From Pseudomonas sp. Root71 (GTDB lineage Bacteria > Pseudomonadota > Gammaproteobacteria > Pseudomonadales > Pseudomonadaceae), in contig NZ_LMHY01000025.1 of NCBI RefSeq assembly GCF_001429045.1, positions 6,040-70,039 of the forward strand: DNA of 64,000 bases. The letters run 5' to 3'. The notes under the pieces were generated by a model. It was given only the letters and a program-made list of their open reading frames with translations, did no database searches and was not told the DNA's origin. The number at the start of each line of letters is the position of its first letter. The stretch's first letter is position 1. The translations under genes were made by a program, and so were the position numbers. Positions 25,146-34,120 of the stretch are shown here, piece after piece.

Positions 25146-26273
25146 ATGCCCGCAACCTTTACCAAAAGCGCCCTGTTACTGAGCCTGTTGCTCGGTCTCG
25201 GCCACGCACAGGCCGCCAGCGAACCTGGCCCCTCGGCACTGGCGACCCGCTTGGGCATTCCGCATCCAGCGGTGATCGCCCACCGTGGCGCGTCGTTCGA
25301 TGCGCCGGAATCCACCGCCGCCGCCTACAGAACTGCCCGCGACCTGGGCGCCGACTACCTGGAACTGGATCTGCAGCGCAGCAAGGATGGCGTGCTGTTC
25401 GCCCTGCACGACAACAATCTGCAACGCACCACCGACGTCGCCAGCAAATTCCCCGAGCGCAAGGACAGCCCCGCCAATGCGTTCACCATGGCCGAACTGA
25501 AAACCCTGGACGCGGGCAGCTGGTTCAATGCCGCGTACCCGGATCGCGCACGCCCGGCCTTCGCGGGCCTGAAGATCCTGACCCTCGATGAAATCATCGA
25601 CATCGCCGAGGGCAACAGCCTGCACAAGCCCGGCCTGTACATCGAGACCAAGGAGCCCAAGCAGTTTCCCGGCATCGAACACGACCTCAAGGAAAAACTT
25701 CAGGACCGTGGCTGGCTGAGCCCGACCGCTTCGAAACTGGAAAAAAGCGAGCTGGCGGTCGGCCAGGGCAAAGGCAAGGTGATCCTGCAGACCTTCGAGA
25801 AGAGCAGCCTCGAACTGCTGCAAAAGGAGATGCCGAAGGTGCCGAAGATCCTGCTGTTGTGGGTCGGTGAAGGCAGTATCGAGCCCAAGTCAAAGGTGAC
25901 ATTTGCCGAGTCCGGCGAACAGGATAAAGCCGCGTACTACGCCAGACAGCAACCGAAGGACAAGGCCGAATTCCAGCAATGGGTCGACTACGCCAAGGCC
26001 CAGGGCGCCATCGGCACCGGCCCGTCCGCTGCACTGACCCAGGGTGGCGACCAGAGCTACTCGGATCTGGTGCAACCCTGGATGAACCAGTACACCCACG
26101 ACCAGGGCCTGCTGGTACACGTCTACACCATCGACGATGCGGTGGACTACCGCAAAGTCATGGACGCCGGTGTCGACGGCATCTTCACCAATCGCGCCAG
26201 TGAGTTGTTGAAGTTCTATAAACGCCCGGCGGCGGCGAGTGTGGCGCAGGTGCTACAGAACAACGGGTATTGA
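25146..26273 (+). CDS. glpQ: exported glycerophosphodiester phosphodiesterase
   Basis: A 375-residue periplasmic enzyme that cleaves deacylated phospholipids to glycerol-3-phosphate and an alcohol. It has a signal peptide (SALLLSLLLGLGHAQA) and the GDPD motifs: HRGASFDAPESTAAAY with the catalytic His, YLELDLQRSKDGVLFALHD with metal ligands, and later YIETKEP and VYTIDDAVDYRKVMDAGVDG ending in IFTNRA. Length fits GlpQ. AAGGAT lies before the ATG. It stands alone between REP-rich gaps. Confidence 0.92.
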   Translation: MPATFTKSALLLSLLLGLGHAQAASEPGPSALATRLGIPHPAVIAHRGASFDAPESTAAAYRTARDLGADYLELDLQRSKDGVLFALHDNNLQRTTDVASKFPERKDSPANAFTMAELKTLDAGSWFNAAYPDRARPAFAGLKILTLDEIIDIAEGNSLHKPGLYIETKEPKQFPGIEHDLKEKLQDRGWLSPTASKLEKSELAVGQGKGKVILQTFEKSSLELLQKEMPKVPKILLLWVGEGSIEPKSKVTFAESGEQDKAAYYARQQPKDKAEFQQWVDYAKAQGAIGTGPSAALTQGGDQSYSDLVQPWMNQYTHDQGLLVHVYTIDDAVDYRKVMDAGVDGIFTNRASELLKFYKRPAAASVAQVLQNNGY

Positions 26274-26291
26274 TCCACAATTGCGCAAAAC

Positions 26292-26383
26292 CTGTGGGAG
26301 CGAGCTTGCTCGCGATAGGGCCATCAGCTTCAACATCCACGTTGACTGACACTCCGCTTTCGCGGGCAAGCCACGCTCCCGCC
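26292..26383. repeat. REP pair, type A, right arm diverged
   Basis: The left arm is the standard GTGGGAGCGAGCTTGCTCGC; the right arm reads TTCGCGGGCAAGCCACGCTC, with several changes. Confidence 0.85.
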
Positions 26384-26481
26384 AGGGATTGATGCAAGAC
26401 ATGCCGGGGGTTTTAAGGGTGGATTAAGTTACACAGGCTAACCTGATCTCACTTGAACGGATCACCCAAGGAAAGAAGCCC

Positions 26482-26787
26482 ATGAAGACCCTGACTGCTT
26501 TGTTTGCCGCTGCAACCCTGACCCTCACCGCCGGCCTGGCCCAGGCCGATGTGCGGGTCGATCAGATCCCGCAACTGGTCAAGGACGGCAAGATCAAGCC
26601 ACTGGAAGACCTGAACAAGATCGCCCTGGATCTGCACCCGGGTGCAACGATTACCAAGACCGAACTGGACAACCACTTCAACGGTTACGAGTACGAAGTC
26701 GAACTGCGTGACGCCAAGAACGTCGAGTGGGATGTGGACATCGATGCCTCCAACGGCAAGGTCCTGGAAAACAAACAGGACAAGTAA
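26482..26787 (+). CDS. periplasmic PepSY domain protein
   Basis: A 101-residue protein with a signal peptide (TLTALFAAATLTLTAGLAQA) and one PepSY domain: QIPQLVKDGKIKPLEDLNKI, then YEYEVELRDAKNVEWDVDID and ASNGKVLE. Such domains are thought to inhibit proteases or sense envelope signals. A strong terminator follows 13 bases after the stop. No two-component genes are adjacent. Confidence 0.85.
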   Translation: MKTLTALFAAATLTLTAGLAQADVRVDQIPQLVKDGKIKPLEDLNKIALDLHPGATITKTELDNHFNGYEYEVELRDAKNVEWDVDIDASNGKVLENKQDK

Positions 26788-26800
26788 TCCCGAAACAAAT

Positions 26801-26834
26801 AAAAGCCGCGCGATGGGAACATCGCGCGGCTTTT
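26801..26834 (+). terminator. Rho-independent terminator after the PepSY gene
   Basis: AAAAGCCGCGCGAT and ATCGCGCGGCTTTT pair over fourteen bases, giving a T run at the end and a matching A run at the start, so it may work in both directions. Confidence 0.92.
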
Positions 26835-26933
26835 GCGTTTTCTGAGCGTCACAAAAAAGTCATCAGCGCTTGCGATGATGCCGCTCACGTGAACCTGTAA
26901 AAACGTGACAGGCGCCTCCCCTTGCGAGTCCTC

Positions 26934-27956
26934 ATGAACCACAGCATCGATCAAAGCCATCGCGACACGGATCTGTTCGGCCTGCTTTACGGTTTCAGCT
27001 TTCGCCCCGGTGAGGCCGGTCGGGAAATCAATTCCGCCGAGGCCTTGCAATACCTGCAACAGCCGCAAAGCGACGAGCAATTTCTCTGGCTGCACCTGAA
27101 CCTCGCCCACGCCGCGTGCGAGCGCTGGATGAAAAGCCATCTGGAGTTGCCCGAGGAGTTTTTCGAAGCGCTGCACGAAGGCTCTCGCTCGACACGTATC
27201 GAGCATGTCGACTCCGCATTGCTGGCGGTGGTCAACGACGTGGTGTTCAACCTCAGCAACATGGTCTCCTCGGATGTCTCGACCCTATGGGTGTGCGCCC
27301 GCAGCCAATTGATCATCAGCGCCCGCCTGCAACCGCTGCACTCGGTGGACAAATTGCGCTCGTCGGTAAAGGCCCGGGAGTGCTTTCGCTCCCCGCTGGA
27401 GTTACTGGTGCATTTGCTGCGCGACCAGGGTGAAGTGCTGACCCAGATCGTGCGCAAGACCAGTCAGAGCGTGGATCAGATCGAAGATGAATTGCTGTCC
27501 TCACGGCTATCGACCAACCGCGCCGAGCTGGGCGCCAATCGACGGGTGCTGGTGCGATTGCAACGGTTGCTGGCGCTGGAACCGGGTTCGTTGCTGCGCC
27601 TGCTCAACCGGCCGCCGCAATGGCTGCAAAAGGAAGACGTGAAGGAGTTGCGCAAATCCACCGAGGAGTTCGCGCTGATCATCAACGACCTCACGGCACT
27701 GGGTGAGCGGATCAAGCTGTTGCAGGAAGAGATCGCCGCCAACATCAACGAACAGACCAACCGCACGCTGTTCACCCTGACGGTGGTGACAGTGCTGGCG
27801 CTGCCGATCAATATCATCGCCGGTTTCTTCGGCATGAACGTCGGCGGCATTCCCCTGGCCGGCGACCCGCAGGGTTTCTGGATCCTGGTGGCACTGGTCG
27901 CAACCTTTACCGTGATCGCCGGGCGCTGGGCGTTTCGCAAGCAGCAGGATTATTGA
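26934..27956 (+). CDS. zntB: CorA-family zinc transporter (ZntB-like)
   Basis: A 340-residue CorA-type divalent metal transporter. A long cytoplasmic alpha/beta and helical N-terminus precedes two C-terminal transmembrane segments; TM1 (LFTLTVVTVLALPINIIAGF) ends in the signature GMNVGGIP. The spacing and GIP rather than PEL after GMN favour ZntB (zinc) over magnesium CorA. The ATG at MNHSIDQSH is chosen; ribosome-site support is weak. Confidence 0.88.
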   Translation: MNHSIDQSHRDTDLFGLLYGFSFRPGEAGREINSAEALQYLQQPQSDEQFLWLHLNLAHAACERWMKSHLELPEEFFEALHEGSRSTRIEHVDSALLAVVNDVVFNLSNMVSSDVSTLWVCARSQLIISARLQPLHSVDKLRSSVKARECFRSPLELLVHLLRDQGEVLTQIVRKTSQSVDQIEDELLSSRLSTNRAELGANRRVLVRLQRLLALEPGSLLRLLNRPPQWLQKEDVKELRKSTEEFALIINDLTALGERIKLLQEEIAANINEQTNRTLFTLTVVTVLALPINIIAGFFGMNVGGIPLAGDPQGFWILVALVATFTVIAGRWAFRKQQDY

Positions 27957-28064
27957 ACGCACCGCGGCGGGCAAAGGCATTGTGCTTTCGTTCAAAGTTG
28001 GCACTTCAGTTTGTCCGCGCGTTGCCGACTCTTAAGAGAGCCAAAGTATTCCTGGGTGAGAACC

Positions 28065-28931
28065 GTGAACTTATTCATCAATCAGTTGCACAAACACACT
28101 GATTTCAGAAGTGCGATCTACGCTGGCGACATCTTCCTCAACACCGAACTGAAAGCGGCAAAGGAACTCTGTGCCTTTGCCCAGGAAAGCATCACCGCCG
28201 CCTTCGATGGCGAGACCAACCACCAGGCGCTGCACACGCTGATGCCGGTGGAAGAGTTCGTGGTGCTGGTGACTCGCCTCAAGGGTCAGTTCACCAACAG
28301 CCTGCGCGCCAAGGAGCTGATCCGCAGCTTCACCGACGAAATCGGTGGCGCTGCGCAGGAATTCATTTTCGACGTACCGCGCATCCGTGTCGTGCCCAAC
28401 TACGACTACCTGCACGCTGGCGTCAGCTACGCCTACAAGCCCCATCGCGATACCTGGTACGGCGGTGTCGACTGCCAGATCAATACCTGGATGCCGGTCT
28501 ACACGATCCAGCCCGAGCAGACCATGATGATCAACCCGGCCTACTTCGACGTCCCGGTGAAAAACACCTCGGCGCAGTGGAGCCTGTCCGACTGGATCGA
28601 CGTGCAACGCCAGCGCGCCAAGGACAACGTCAAGGAAGAGGCGCGCCAGCACCCGGTACCCACCGAAGCGATCAACAACGCCTCTGAGCTGCGCATTGCC
28701 GGCAACACCGCCGAGATGCTGGTGTTCTCGGGTTCGCACCTACACGGCACCGTGCCCAATTACACGCAACAAACCCGCTTCAGCGTGGACTTTCGCCTGA
28801 TGCACCTCGACGACCTCAAGCAGCAGCGCGGCGCGATCAACGTCGACAGCGCCTGCCCGGATGTCGGCGCCGGTTTCAAAGACTACTTCCACGTCCACGA
28901 CTTTTCGAATTTCCGAGGAATCCCGCAATGA
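28065..28931 (+). CDS. 2-oxoglutarate/Fe(II) oxygenase-like protein
   Basis: A 288-residue protein starting at GTG behind GGGTGAG. It has features of the double-stranded beta-helix oxygenases: KPHRDTWYGG with His127-x-Asp129 as likely metal ligands, GSHLHGTVPN with His227 (or His225) as the distal ligand, and TRFSVDFRLMHL with Arg238 for the co-substrate. Between them is a helical stretch (SLSDWIDVQRQRAKDNVKEE). There is no signal peptide. Its stop overlaps the start of the TylF-like methyltransferase (ATGA), so the two act together, perhaps hydroxylating then O-methylating a small molecule or glycan. The exact family is not certain. Confidence 0.7.
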   Translation: MNLFINQLHKHTDFRSAIYAGDIFLNTELKAAKELCAFAQESITAAFDGETNHQALHTLMPVEEFVVLVTRLKGQFTNSLRAKELIRSFTDEIGGAAQEFIFDVPRIRVVPNYDYLHAGVSYAYKPHRDTWYGGVDCQINTWMPVYTIQPEQTMMINPAYFDVPVKNTSAQWSLSDWIDVQRQRAKDNVKEEARQHPVPTEAINNASELRIAGNTAEMLVFSGSHLHGTVPNYTQQTRFSVDFRLMHLDDLKQQRGAINVDSACPDVGAGFKDYFHVHDFSNFRGIPQ

Positions 28932-29650
28932 CCAAGCGTCGCATCACGCCCGCCGAAGCCCAGTACAACGAAACCCGTACCAACGTCCTGAAACGGGTCG
29001 ATGCCGAATACGTGGCCGACGCGCCGTTCGTCTTCGCCAACCGCATTGGCGTGACCGCCGCATTGTCGCGTATGGAACTGTTCAAGAAAGTCGCCGAAGT
29101 ACCGGGCGCGATCATTGAGTGCGGCGTGTACAAGGGCAACTCGCTGATGCTCTACATGCACCTGTCGATGATTCTCGAGCCGTATGCGATCAACCGCTCG
29201 ATCGTGGGTTTCGACACCTTCGAAGGCTTCCAGAGCATCGACAAGAAAGAGGACCCGGCCGACGTCAACGAGACCATGTTCGCCGACACCGACCAGTCGC
29301 TGATCCAGGACATGATCGACGCCAACGACCTGTTGCGCCCGGTCAACCGCATTCCGCGTTGCGAGCTGGTCAAGGGCGACATCGTCAAGACCGTACCGGA
29401 GTGGGTCAAGACTCGTCCGGACCTGGTCGTGGCCATGCTGATCCTCGACACCGACCTGTACGAGTCGACCAAAGTCGCGCTGGAAACCTTCCTGCCGTAC
29501 ATGCCCAAAGGCGCGATCGTGGTGCTCGACGAAGTCGCCTACCGCAACTTCCCGGGCGAAACCAAGGCCCTGCGTGAAGTGCTCGACCTGAACAAGATCG
29601 AACTCAAGCGCCTGCCGTTCGATTCGTGCGTGGGTTACTTCCACGTCTGA
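28928..29650 (+). CDS. TylF/MycF-family O-methyltransferase
   Basis: A 240-residue SAM-dependent methyltransferase of the macrocin O-methyltransferase (TylF) type. Motifs: GAIIECGVYKGNSLMLYMHL for SAM binding, SIVGFDTFEGFQSID, and LILDTDLYESTKVALETFLP then GAIVVLDE for metal and sugar binding. TylF enzymes methylate sugar hydroxyls in macrolides and some surface glycans. It is coupled to the oxygenase-like gene by a four-base overlap. No sugar or polyketide genes are nearby, so the substrate is unknown. Confidence 0.85.
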   Translation: MTKRRITPAEAQYNETRTNVLKRVDAEYVADAPFVFANRIGVTAALSRMELFKKVAEVPGAIIECGVYKGNSLMLYMHLSMILEPYAINRSIVGFDTFEGFQSIDKKEDPADVNETMFADTDQSLIQDMIDANDLLRPVNRIPRCELVKGDIVKTVPEWVKTRPDLVVAMLILDTDLYESTKVALETFLPYMPKGAIVVLDEVAYRNFPGETKALREVLDLNKIELKRLPFDSCVGYFHV

Positions 29651-29679
29651 TCCAAAGACCTGGAATCTGATGCACAACC

Positions 29680-29707
29680 TGTGGGAGCGAGCTTGCTCGC
29701 TCCCACA
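29680..29707. repeat. compact REP palindrome after the methyltransferase gene
   Basis: GTGGGAGCGAGC TT GCTCGCTCCCAC is a perfect twelve-base hairpin, as if the two arms of a REP had been fused. It could act as a transcript end. Confidence 0.85.
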
Positions 29708-29756
29708 AGGGCAGGTCTCAGACCTCTGACCCGCCCCCTCGCCGCAAAAACACGAC

Positions 29757-30191
29757 TCAGCAAACCTCGCGAGTCACCAGCATCCGCTCCCGAACCACGT
29801 CATACGCCCAGTGGTAGACGTAGGTGTACGGCAGGAAGAACAGCAACACACCGATATCCAGCACGAACGCCTGCCACAGGCTGACATTCAGCCACCAGGC
29901 GATCAGCGGCACGCCGAGGGCGACCAGACCGCCTTCGAACAACAGCGCATGCACCACACGGACCCAGGCGTTGTGGACGATGGAAAAGCGCTTGAGCATC
30001 CGGTCGAACATACCGTTGAACACCACGTTCCAGGCCAGGGCCAGGGCAGCCATGGCGATGGTCACAGCGCCCATGTCCAACATCGGTTTGTCCATGATCC
30101 AGGCCAGCAACGGGGTACAGATCAGGATGGCCAGCAGTTCGAAGCCGATGGCCTGGAAAATACGTTCAGTAATGGATTTGTTGGCGCTCAT
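29757..30191 (-). CDS. PACE-family efflux transporter
   Basis: A 144-residue inner-membrane protein with four transmembrane segments arranged as two similar halves (bacterial transmembrane pair). Family marks include ERIFQAIGFELLAILICTPL, NVVFNGMFDRML, RVVHALLFEGGLVALGVPLI and PYTYVYHWAYD. PACE pumps export biocides such as chlorhexidine, or polyamines, using the proton gradient. GGGAG lies before the ATG. A LysR regulator is divergent, the same arrangement as aceI/aceR. Confidence 0.9.
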   Translation of the reverse strand: MSANKSITERIFQAIGFELLAILICTPLLAWIMDKPMLDMGAVTIAMAALALAWNVVFNGMFDRMLKRFSIVHNAWVRVVHALLFEGGLVALGVPLIAWWLNVSLWQAFVLDIGVLLFFLPYTYVYHWAYDVVRERMLVTREVC

Positions 30192-30281
30192 GGCCGAACT
30201 CCCTTGGGTGACGATGATTGCCATGATCCGTCATCAAGCCGATACTTCATAACCAATAACCATCGATCAGGGCGATAGTTC

Positions 30282-31136
30282 ATGGCATCTCACGAAGTGT
30301 TGCTGGCGTTTGTCGAAGCCGCGACCCAAGGCTCGTTTTCCGCCGCGGCGCGTAAATTGGGCCGCAGTCAATCGACCATCAGCGCGGCGGTGGCCAGCCT
30401 GGAAATCGACCTGAACCTGACCCTGTTCGACCGCAGCAGCCGCAAGCCCGGGCTGACCCCGGCCGGGCACGTCATGCTGCAACGGGCCGAAGAGATCCTG
30501 GCCGCCACCAGTCGCCTGGAAATAGCCGCCAGCCAACTGTCCCAGGGGGTGGAAGCGAAGCTGACGGTGGCGCTGTCCGATACCTATCAGTCGGACCGCT
30601 TCGAAGCCGCGCTCAGTGCCTTCGAGCAGCGTTACCCGGACCTGGAACTCGAATGCCTGATTGCCGAATGCGATGACCTGATGTCCCTGGTGCAAAGCGG
30701 TCGGGCGCAAATTGCCTTCGCCGAAATGCAGGACAGCTACCCGCCGGACCTGGTCAGTTCAACAGTGGACGAGCGCACGGAAATCGCCTTGTTCGTGTCC
30801 CCGACTCATCCGTTGGCGACGCTGGACTACGTCGACCGGGACGTACTGCAGCTGCACCGCGAACTGCGTCTGGCCACCATCATCAATCCCTATGAAAGTC
30901 GGGCGAAGGGCCGCGTCTGGTCGGCGCCGAGTTATCTGATGCTGCTGGAAATGGCCCAGGGCGGATTCGGCTGGGCGCCGTTACCCCGCTGGCTGGTCGA
31001 GCGGTTCGGGCCCGACACGCTGCGGGAACTGGTGGTGCGCGGCTGGCCGAAAATGGTGTCGGTGGATGCGTTGTGGTCGCGGCTGAATCCGCCGGGGCCG
31101 GCGGGTAGCTGGTTGTTGGGCAAGATGCTGGAATAG
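30282..31136 (+). CDS. LysR family regulator, probably of the PACE pump
   Basis: A 284-residue LysR protein: HTH VLLAFVEAATQGSFSAAARK, then LGRSQSTISAAVASLEIDL, and a substrate-binding domain from about residue 88. It is divergent from the PACE transporter with about 90 bases between, so it probably activates that pump in response to its substrate. Confidence 0.88.
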   Translation: MASHEVLLAFVEAATQGSFSAAARKLGRSQSTISAAVASLEIDLNLTLFDRSSRKPGLTPAGHVMLQRAEEILAATSRLEIAASQLSQGVEAKLTVALSDTYQSDRFEAALSAFEQRYPDLELECLIAECDDLMSLVQSGRAQIAFAEMQDSYPPDLVSSTVDERTEIALFVSPTHPLATLDYVDRDVLQLHRELRLATIINPYESRAKGRVWSAPSYLMLLEMAQGGFGWAPLPRWLVERFGPDTLRELVVRGWPKMVSVDALWSRLNPPGPAGSWLLGKMLE

Positions 31137-31145
31137 CGGCGCGGC

Positions 31146-31255
31146 CATTCGCGAGCAAGTCGGATCGCCGCACCGCCGCTCCCACAGGTTATTGTGTCGG
31201 TCATAAAATTTGTGTGCACCACTTGCCCCTGTGGGAGCGGGCTTGCTCGCGAAGA
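31146..31255. repeat. REP pair, type A, left arm with inserted element
   Basis: The right arm is intact (GTGGGAGCGGGCTTGCTCGC). The left arm TTCGCGAGCAAG is broken by GTCGGATCGCCGCACCG (31159-31175, counting the shared G) before CCGCTCCCAC resumes. Confidence 0.88.
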
Positions 31256-31271
31256 GGCCAGCAAGGACACA

Positions 31272-32507
31272 TCAATCCAGTGCCTTGAGCCGCTCTTCGA
31301 TAAACCGCCGCTCAGGCTCTTGCCGGGTCAACGCCAGCGCACGTTCCCACGCCGCCCGCGCCTCTTGCTTGCGGCCCAGTTGCCGACAGAACTGCGCCCG
31401 CGCCGAATGCGCCAGGTGGTAGTCGAGCAGTTCTCCCCGCTCCAGGATGGCGTCGACCAAGGTCAACCCCGCCAGTGGACCATCGCGTTGCGATATCGCC
31501 GCGGCACGATTCAACTCGATCACCGGCGACGGCACCGCTCGCAGCAAGACGTCATACAGACCGACAATCTGCGGCCAATCGGTTTCCCCCGCCGTCGGGG
31601 CTTCGGCGTGTACCGCCGCGATCGCCGCTTGCAGGCAATAGGGTCCGAATCGCCCCATGGTCAGCGCCTGTTCGACCAGCGTGCAGCCTTCACTGATCAA
31701 CCCGGCGTCCCACAGCGAACGGTCCTGTTCGTCCAGCACAATCAGCTCGCCGCTGACCGAAGTCCTGGCCGGGCGGCGCGACTCGTGCAGCAGCATCAAC
31801 GCCAGCAAGCCCATCACCTCAGGCTCCGGCAGCAGCTCCACCAGCAACCGGCCGAGACGGATCGCTTCGCGGGTCAAATCCTCGCGGATCAGTTCGGCCC
31901 CGATGGACGCCGAGTATCCTTCGTTGAACACCAGGTAAATCACCCGCAATACGCTGTCCAGGCGCTCGGGCAGCTCAGCGAGTGTCGGCACTTGATAAGG
32001 GATTTTCGCGTCGCGGATCTTCGCCTTGGCGCGCACGATGCGCTGGGCGATGGTGGCCGGGGCCGAGAGAAAGGCCCGGGCGATTTCCTCCGTGGTCAGG
32101 TCGCAGACCTCCCGCAGCGTCAGTGGCACTTGTGCGTCGGCCGCCAGGGCCGGGTGGCAGCAAGTGAAGATCAGCCGCAGGCGATCGTCTTCCACGTCTT
32201 CATCACTCCAGTCGGCCTGTTCCAGCGCCTCCAGTTGCGCGATCAGCAAAGGCTGCGACGCAGCAAAACGCGCGCGCCGGCGCAAGGCATCAATGGCCTT
32301 GAAGCGCCCGGTGGACACCAGCCAGGCCCGCGGATTGTCCGGCACGCCGTCACGCTGCCAACGTTCGACCGCGATGAAAAACGCCTCGTGCAAGGCCTCT
32401 TCGGCGAGGTCGAAATCCCCCAGCAAGCGAATCAGGGTCGCAAGAATGCGCCGCGAGTCTTCGCGATAGACCCGCTCGACCTGCGCCTGAACCGGCAGCC
32501 CCGGCAT
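31272..32507 (-). CDS. ECF42-type RNA polymerase sigma factor with C-terminal extension
   Basis: A 411-residue ECF sigma factor. Region 2 spans EDSRRILATLIRLLGDFDLA to NPRAWLVSTGRFKAIDALRR; region 4 is LTLREVCDLTTEEIARAFLS, then APATIAQRIVRAKAKI. The ~230-residue C-terminal extension (RLDSVLRVIYLVFNEGYSAS onward) is helical with TPR-like repeats, as in the ECF41/42-like factors that lack a classical anti-sigma factor. It starts one base after the stop of a YCII/DGPF gene, the known genomic partner of ECF42, so the operon assignment is firm. The signal is unknown. Confidence 0.88.
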   Translation of the reverse strand: MPGLPVQAQVERVYREDSRRILATLIRLLGDFDLAEEALHEAFFIAVERWQRDGVPDNPRAWLVSTGRFKAIDALRRRARFAASQPLLIAQLEALEQADWSDEDVEDDRLRLIFTCCHPALAADAQVPLTLREVCDLTTEEIARAFLSAPATIAQRIVRAKAKIRDAKIPYQVPTLAELPERLDSVLRVIYLVFNEGYSASIGAELIREDLTREAIRLGRLLVELLPEPEVMGLLALMLLHESRRPARTSVSGELIVLDEQDRSLWDAGLISEGCTLVEQALTMGRFGPYCLQAAIAAVHAEAPTAGETDWPQIVGLYDVLLRAVPSPVIELNRAAAISQRDGPLAGLTLVDAILERGELLDYHLAHSARAQFCRQLGRKQEARAAWERALALTRQEPERRFIEERLKALD

Positions 32508-32508
32508 C

Positions 32509-32853
32509 TTAAGGATTCAACTGCCGAACGGGGCGCACTTCGACACTGCCGACCCGGGCCGCCGGAATGTTCCCGGCGACCTGGATGGCTTCGTTGAGGT
32601 CCTTGGCATCGATCAGATAAAAACCGGCCAACTGCTCCTTGGTTTCAGCGAATGGCCCATCGGTGATCGACATCTTGCCGTTGCGCATGCGCACGGTGGT
32701 GGCGGTCTGCACCGATTGCAGCGCCTCGGCGGCGACCATCCGGCCGCTGCCCTGGATCGACTCGGCATAGGCCATGCACTCCTCGTCCTTCGGGCTTTCC
32801 GGCAGCGAATGCAGCAGGCGCTCATCGCTGTAGACCAGGCATAAATACTTCAT
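32509..32853 (-). CDS. YCII-related (DGPF) protein
   Basis: A 114-residue ferredoxin-like protein beginning MKYLCLVYSDERLL with the family motif SITDGPFAETKEQLAGFYLI. DGPF proteins sit beside ECF42-type sigma factors and may modulate them. It lies between the SnoaL-like gene and the sigma factor on the same strand, with one base to the latter. Confidence 0.9.
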   Translation of the reverse strand: MKYLCLVYSDERLLHSLPESPKDEECMAYAESIQGSGRMVAAEALQSVQTATTVRMRNGKMSITDGPFAETKEQLAGFYLIDAKDLNEAIQVAGNIPAARVGSVEVRPVRQLNP

Positions 32854-32931
32854 GAACGTCTCCTGACTCGAACGGATCAACTATGGTCGTGGATCGGCCA
32901 ATTGGCGCGGCGCCCCGACAAATAACATCGA

Positions 32932-33357
32932 TCAGGGTTTCAGGTCGAACAGGACGGTGCCGCTCATCATGTCGAACGGCGCCGACCAGTGCTCATGGAC
33001 GATCTGCCACAACCCGTCTTCCTGGCGATAGCACGCACTGCCGCGCATCCAGCAGGACTGGGTCTCGCCCTTGTCGTTGGTGCCGCCGCAATGGGCCAGC
33101 CAATGGGCGAAGGCGATCTCCTGGGACGCCTCGATACGGATGTCCTGGAACTCGAAAATGTGCGGGCCGGGGCACATTTTCATGCAGTCCTCCCAATGCG
33201 CGCGGTATGCCTCCTTGCCCTTGAATTGCAGGGCCTTGACCGCGTCGAAGGAGACGATGTCGTCGGCATACAGGGTCATGACTTTATCCACGTCCTTGGC
33301 CATTACGGCCTGACGATAGGTTTCGATCAGGTTCTGGATCTGGGTTTGCGAGTTCAT
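32932..33357 (-). CDS. SnoaL-like / NTF2-fold protein
   Basis: A 141-residue cone-shaped NTF2-fold protein: IQNLIETYRQAVMAKDVDKV, then MTLYADDIVSFDAV and LWQIVHEHWSAPFD. Relatives are polyketide cyclases or small-molecule-binding proteins without a known reaction. It is the first gene of the row leading to YCII and the ECF42 sigma factor, 78 bases before the YCII gene. Confidence 0.82.
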   Translation of the reverse strand: MNSQTQIQNLIETYRQAVMAKDVDKVMTLYADDIVSFDAVKALQFKGKEAYRAHWEDCMKMCPGPHIFEFQDIRIEASQEIAFAHWLAHCGGTNDKGETQSCWMRGSACYRQEDGLWQIVHEHWSAPFDMMSGTVLFDLKP

Positions 33358-33498
33358 GGTGGTTCTCCGTGGTTTTTATTGGAAGACACCCTTAGTCGTC
33401 TGGCGATCCGGCGAATCGACAGAAGAAATAAAAATAATCCATAACGCCAGACTCGCTAGAATCCGAGACTCATTTTCAGTTGGAAACAGGACACGCCA

Positions 33499-33984
33499 GT
33501 GACAGCCCGACTCGTGCCTTATGAAAGCCTGAACACGCTGCAGCGCCAACAGGTCGAGGCCATCGAAGTGCATCCGGAGCAAATCAAGTTCTCGGGTGAC
33601 ATCCACGGCGCCTTGCACACGCTGCTGTCCAGGCCCGGACCCGGCGTCAAGGGGTTCGCCCTGCTGGCCGAGGATGTGCCCGTCGCGTTCCTGCTGCTCA
33701 AGCGCCCGCCGGTGTTGCCGGCCTGGGCCGATGAACACAGCGCCACCCTGCATGCGCTGCAAGTCGATCAACGCGCCCAGGGCAAGGGCTATGGCAAGGC
33801 CTGTCTGCAGGCGCTGCCCGAGGCTGCGCGCCTGGCCTGGCCGGAAATCAGGGGGCTGGAGTTGTCGGTGGATGCCGATAACGAAGCCGCCATCGCTCTG
33901 TATGCCAGGTTTGGCTTTGTCGACAGCGGCGAGGCGTACAAGGGCCGGATCGGCTATGAGCGGCGGATGGGGTTGGTGTTTTGA
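33499..33984 (+). CDS. GNAT acetyltransferase
   Basis: A 161-residue N-acetyltransferase. Acetyl-CoA motif A is LQVDQRAQGKGYGKACLQAL and motif B is LSVDADNEAAIALYARFGFV. It starts at GTG with AGGA upstream. The substrate is unknown. Confidence 0.85.
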   Translation: MTARLVPYESLNTLQRQQVEAIEVHPEQIKFSGDIHGALHTLLSRPGPGVKGFALLAEDVPVAFLLLKRPPVLPAWADEHSATLHALQVDQRAQGKGYGKACLQALPEAARLAWPEIRGLELSVDADNEAAIALYARFGFVDSGEAYKGRIGYERRMGLVF

Positions 33985-34013
33985 ACACGGCCCCCACCAA
34001 CACCACAAAACCA

Positions 34014-34105
34014 CTGTGGGAGCGAGCTTGCTCGCGATAGCGGATGATCAGTCGACATCTCTGTTGAATGTTACGCCCCCATCGCGAGCAAGCTCGCTCC
34101 CACAG
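34014..34105. repeat. REP pair, type A
   Basis: Standard inverted copies of GTGGGAGCGAGCTTGCTCGC between two convergent acetyltransferase genes. Confidence 0.92.
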
Positions 34106-34120
34106 GGAATCTACGTCGGA

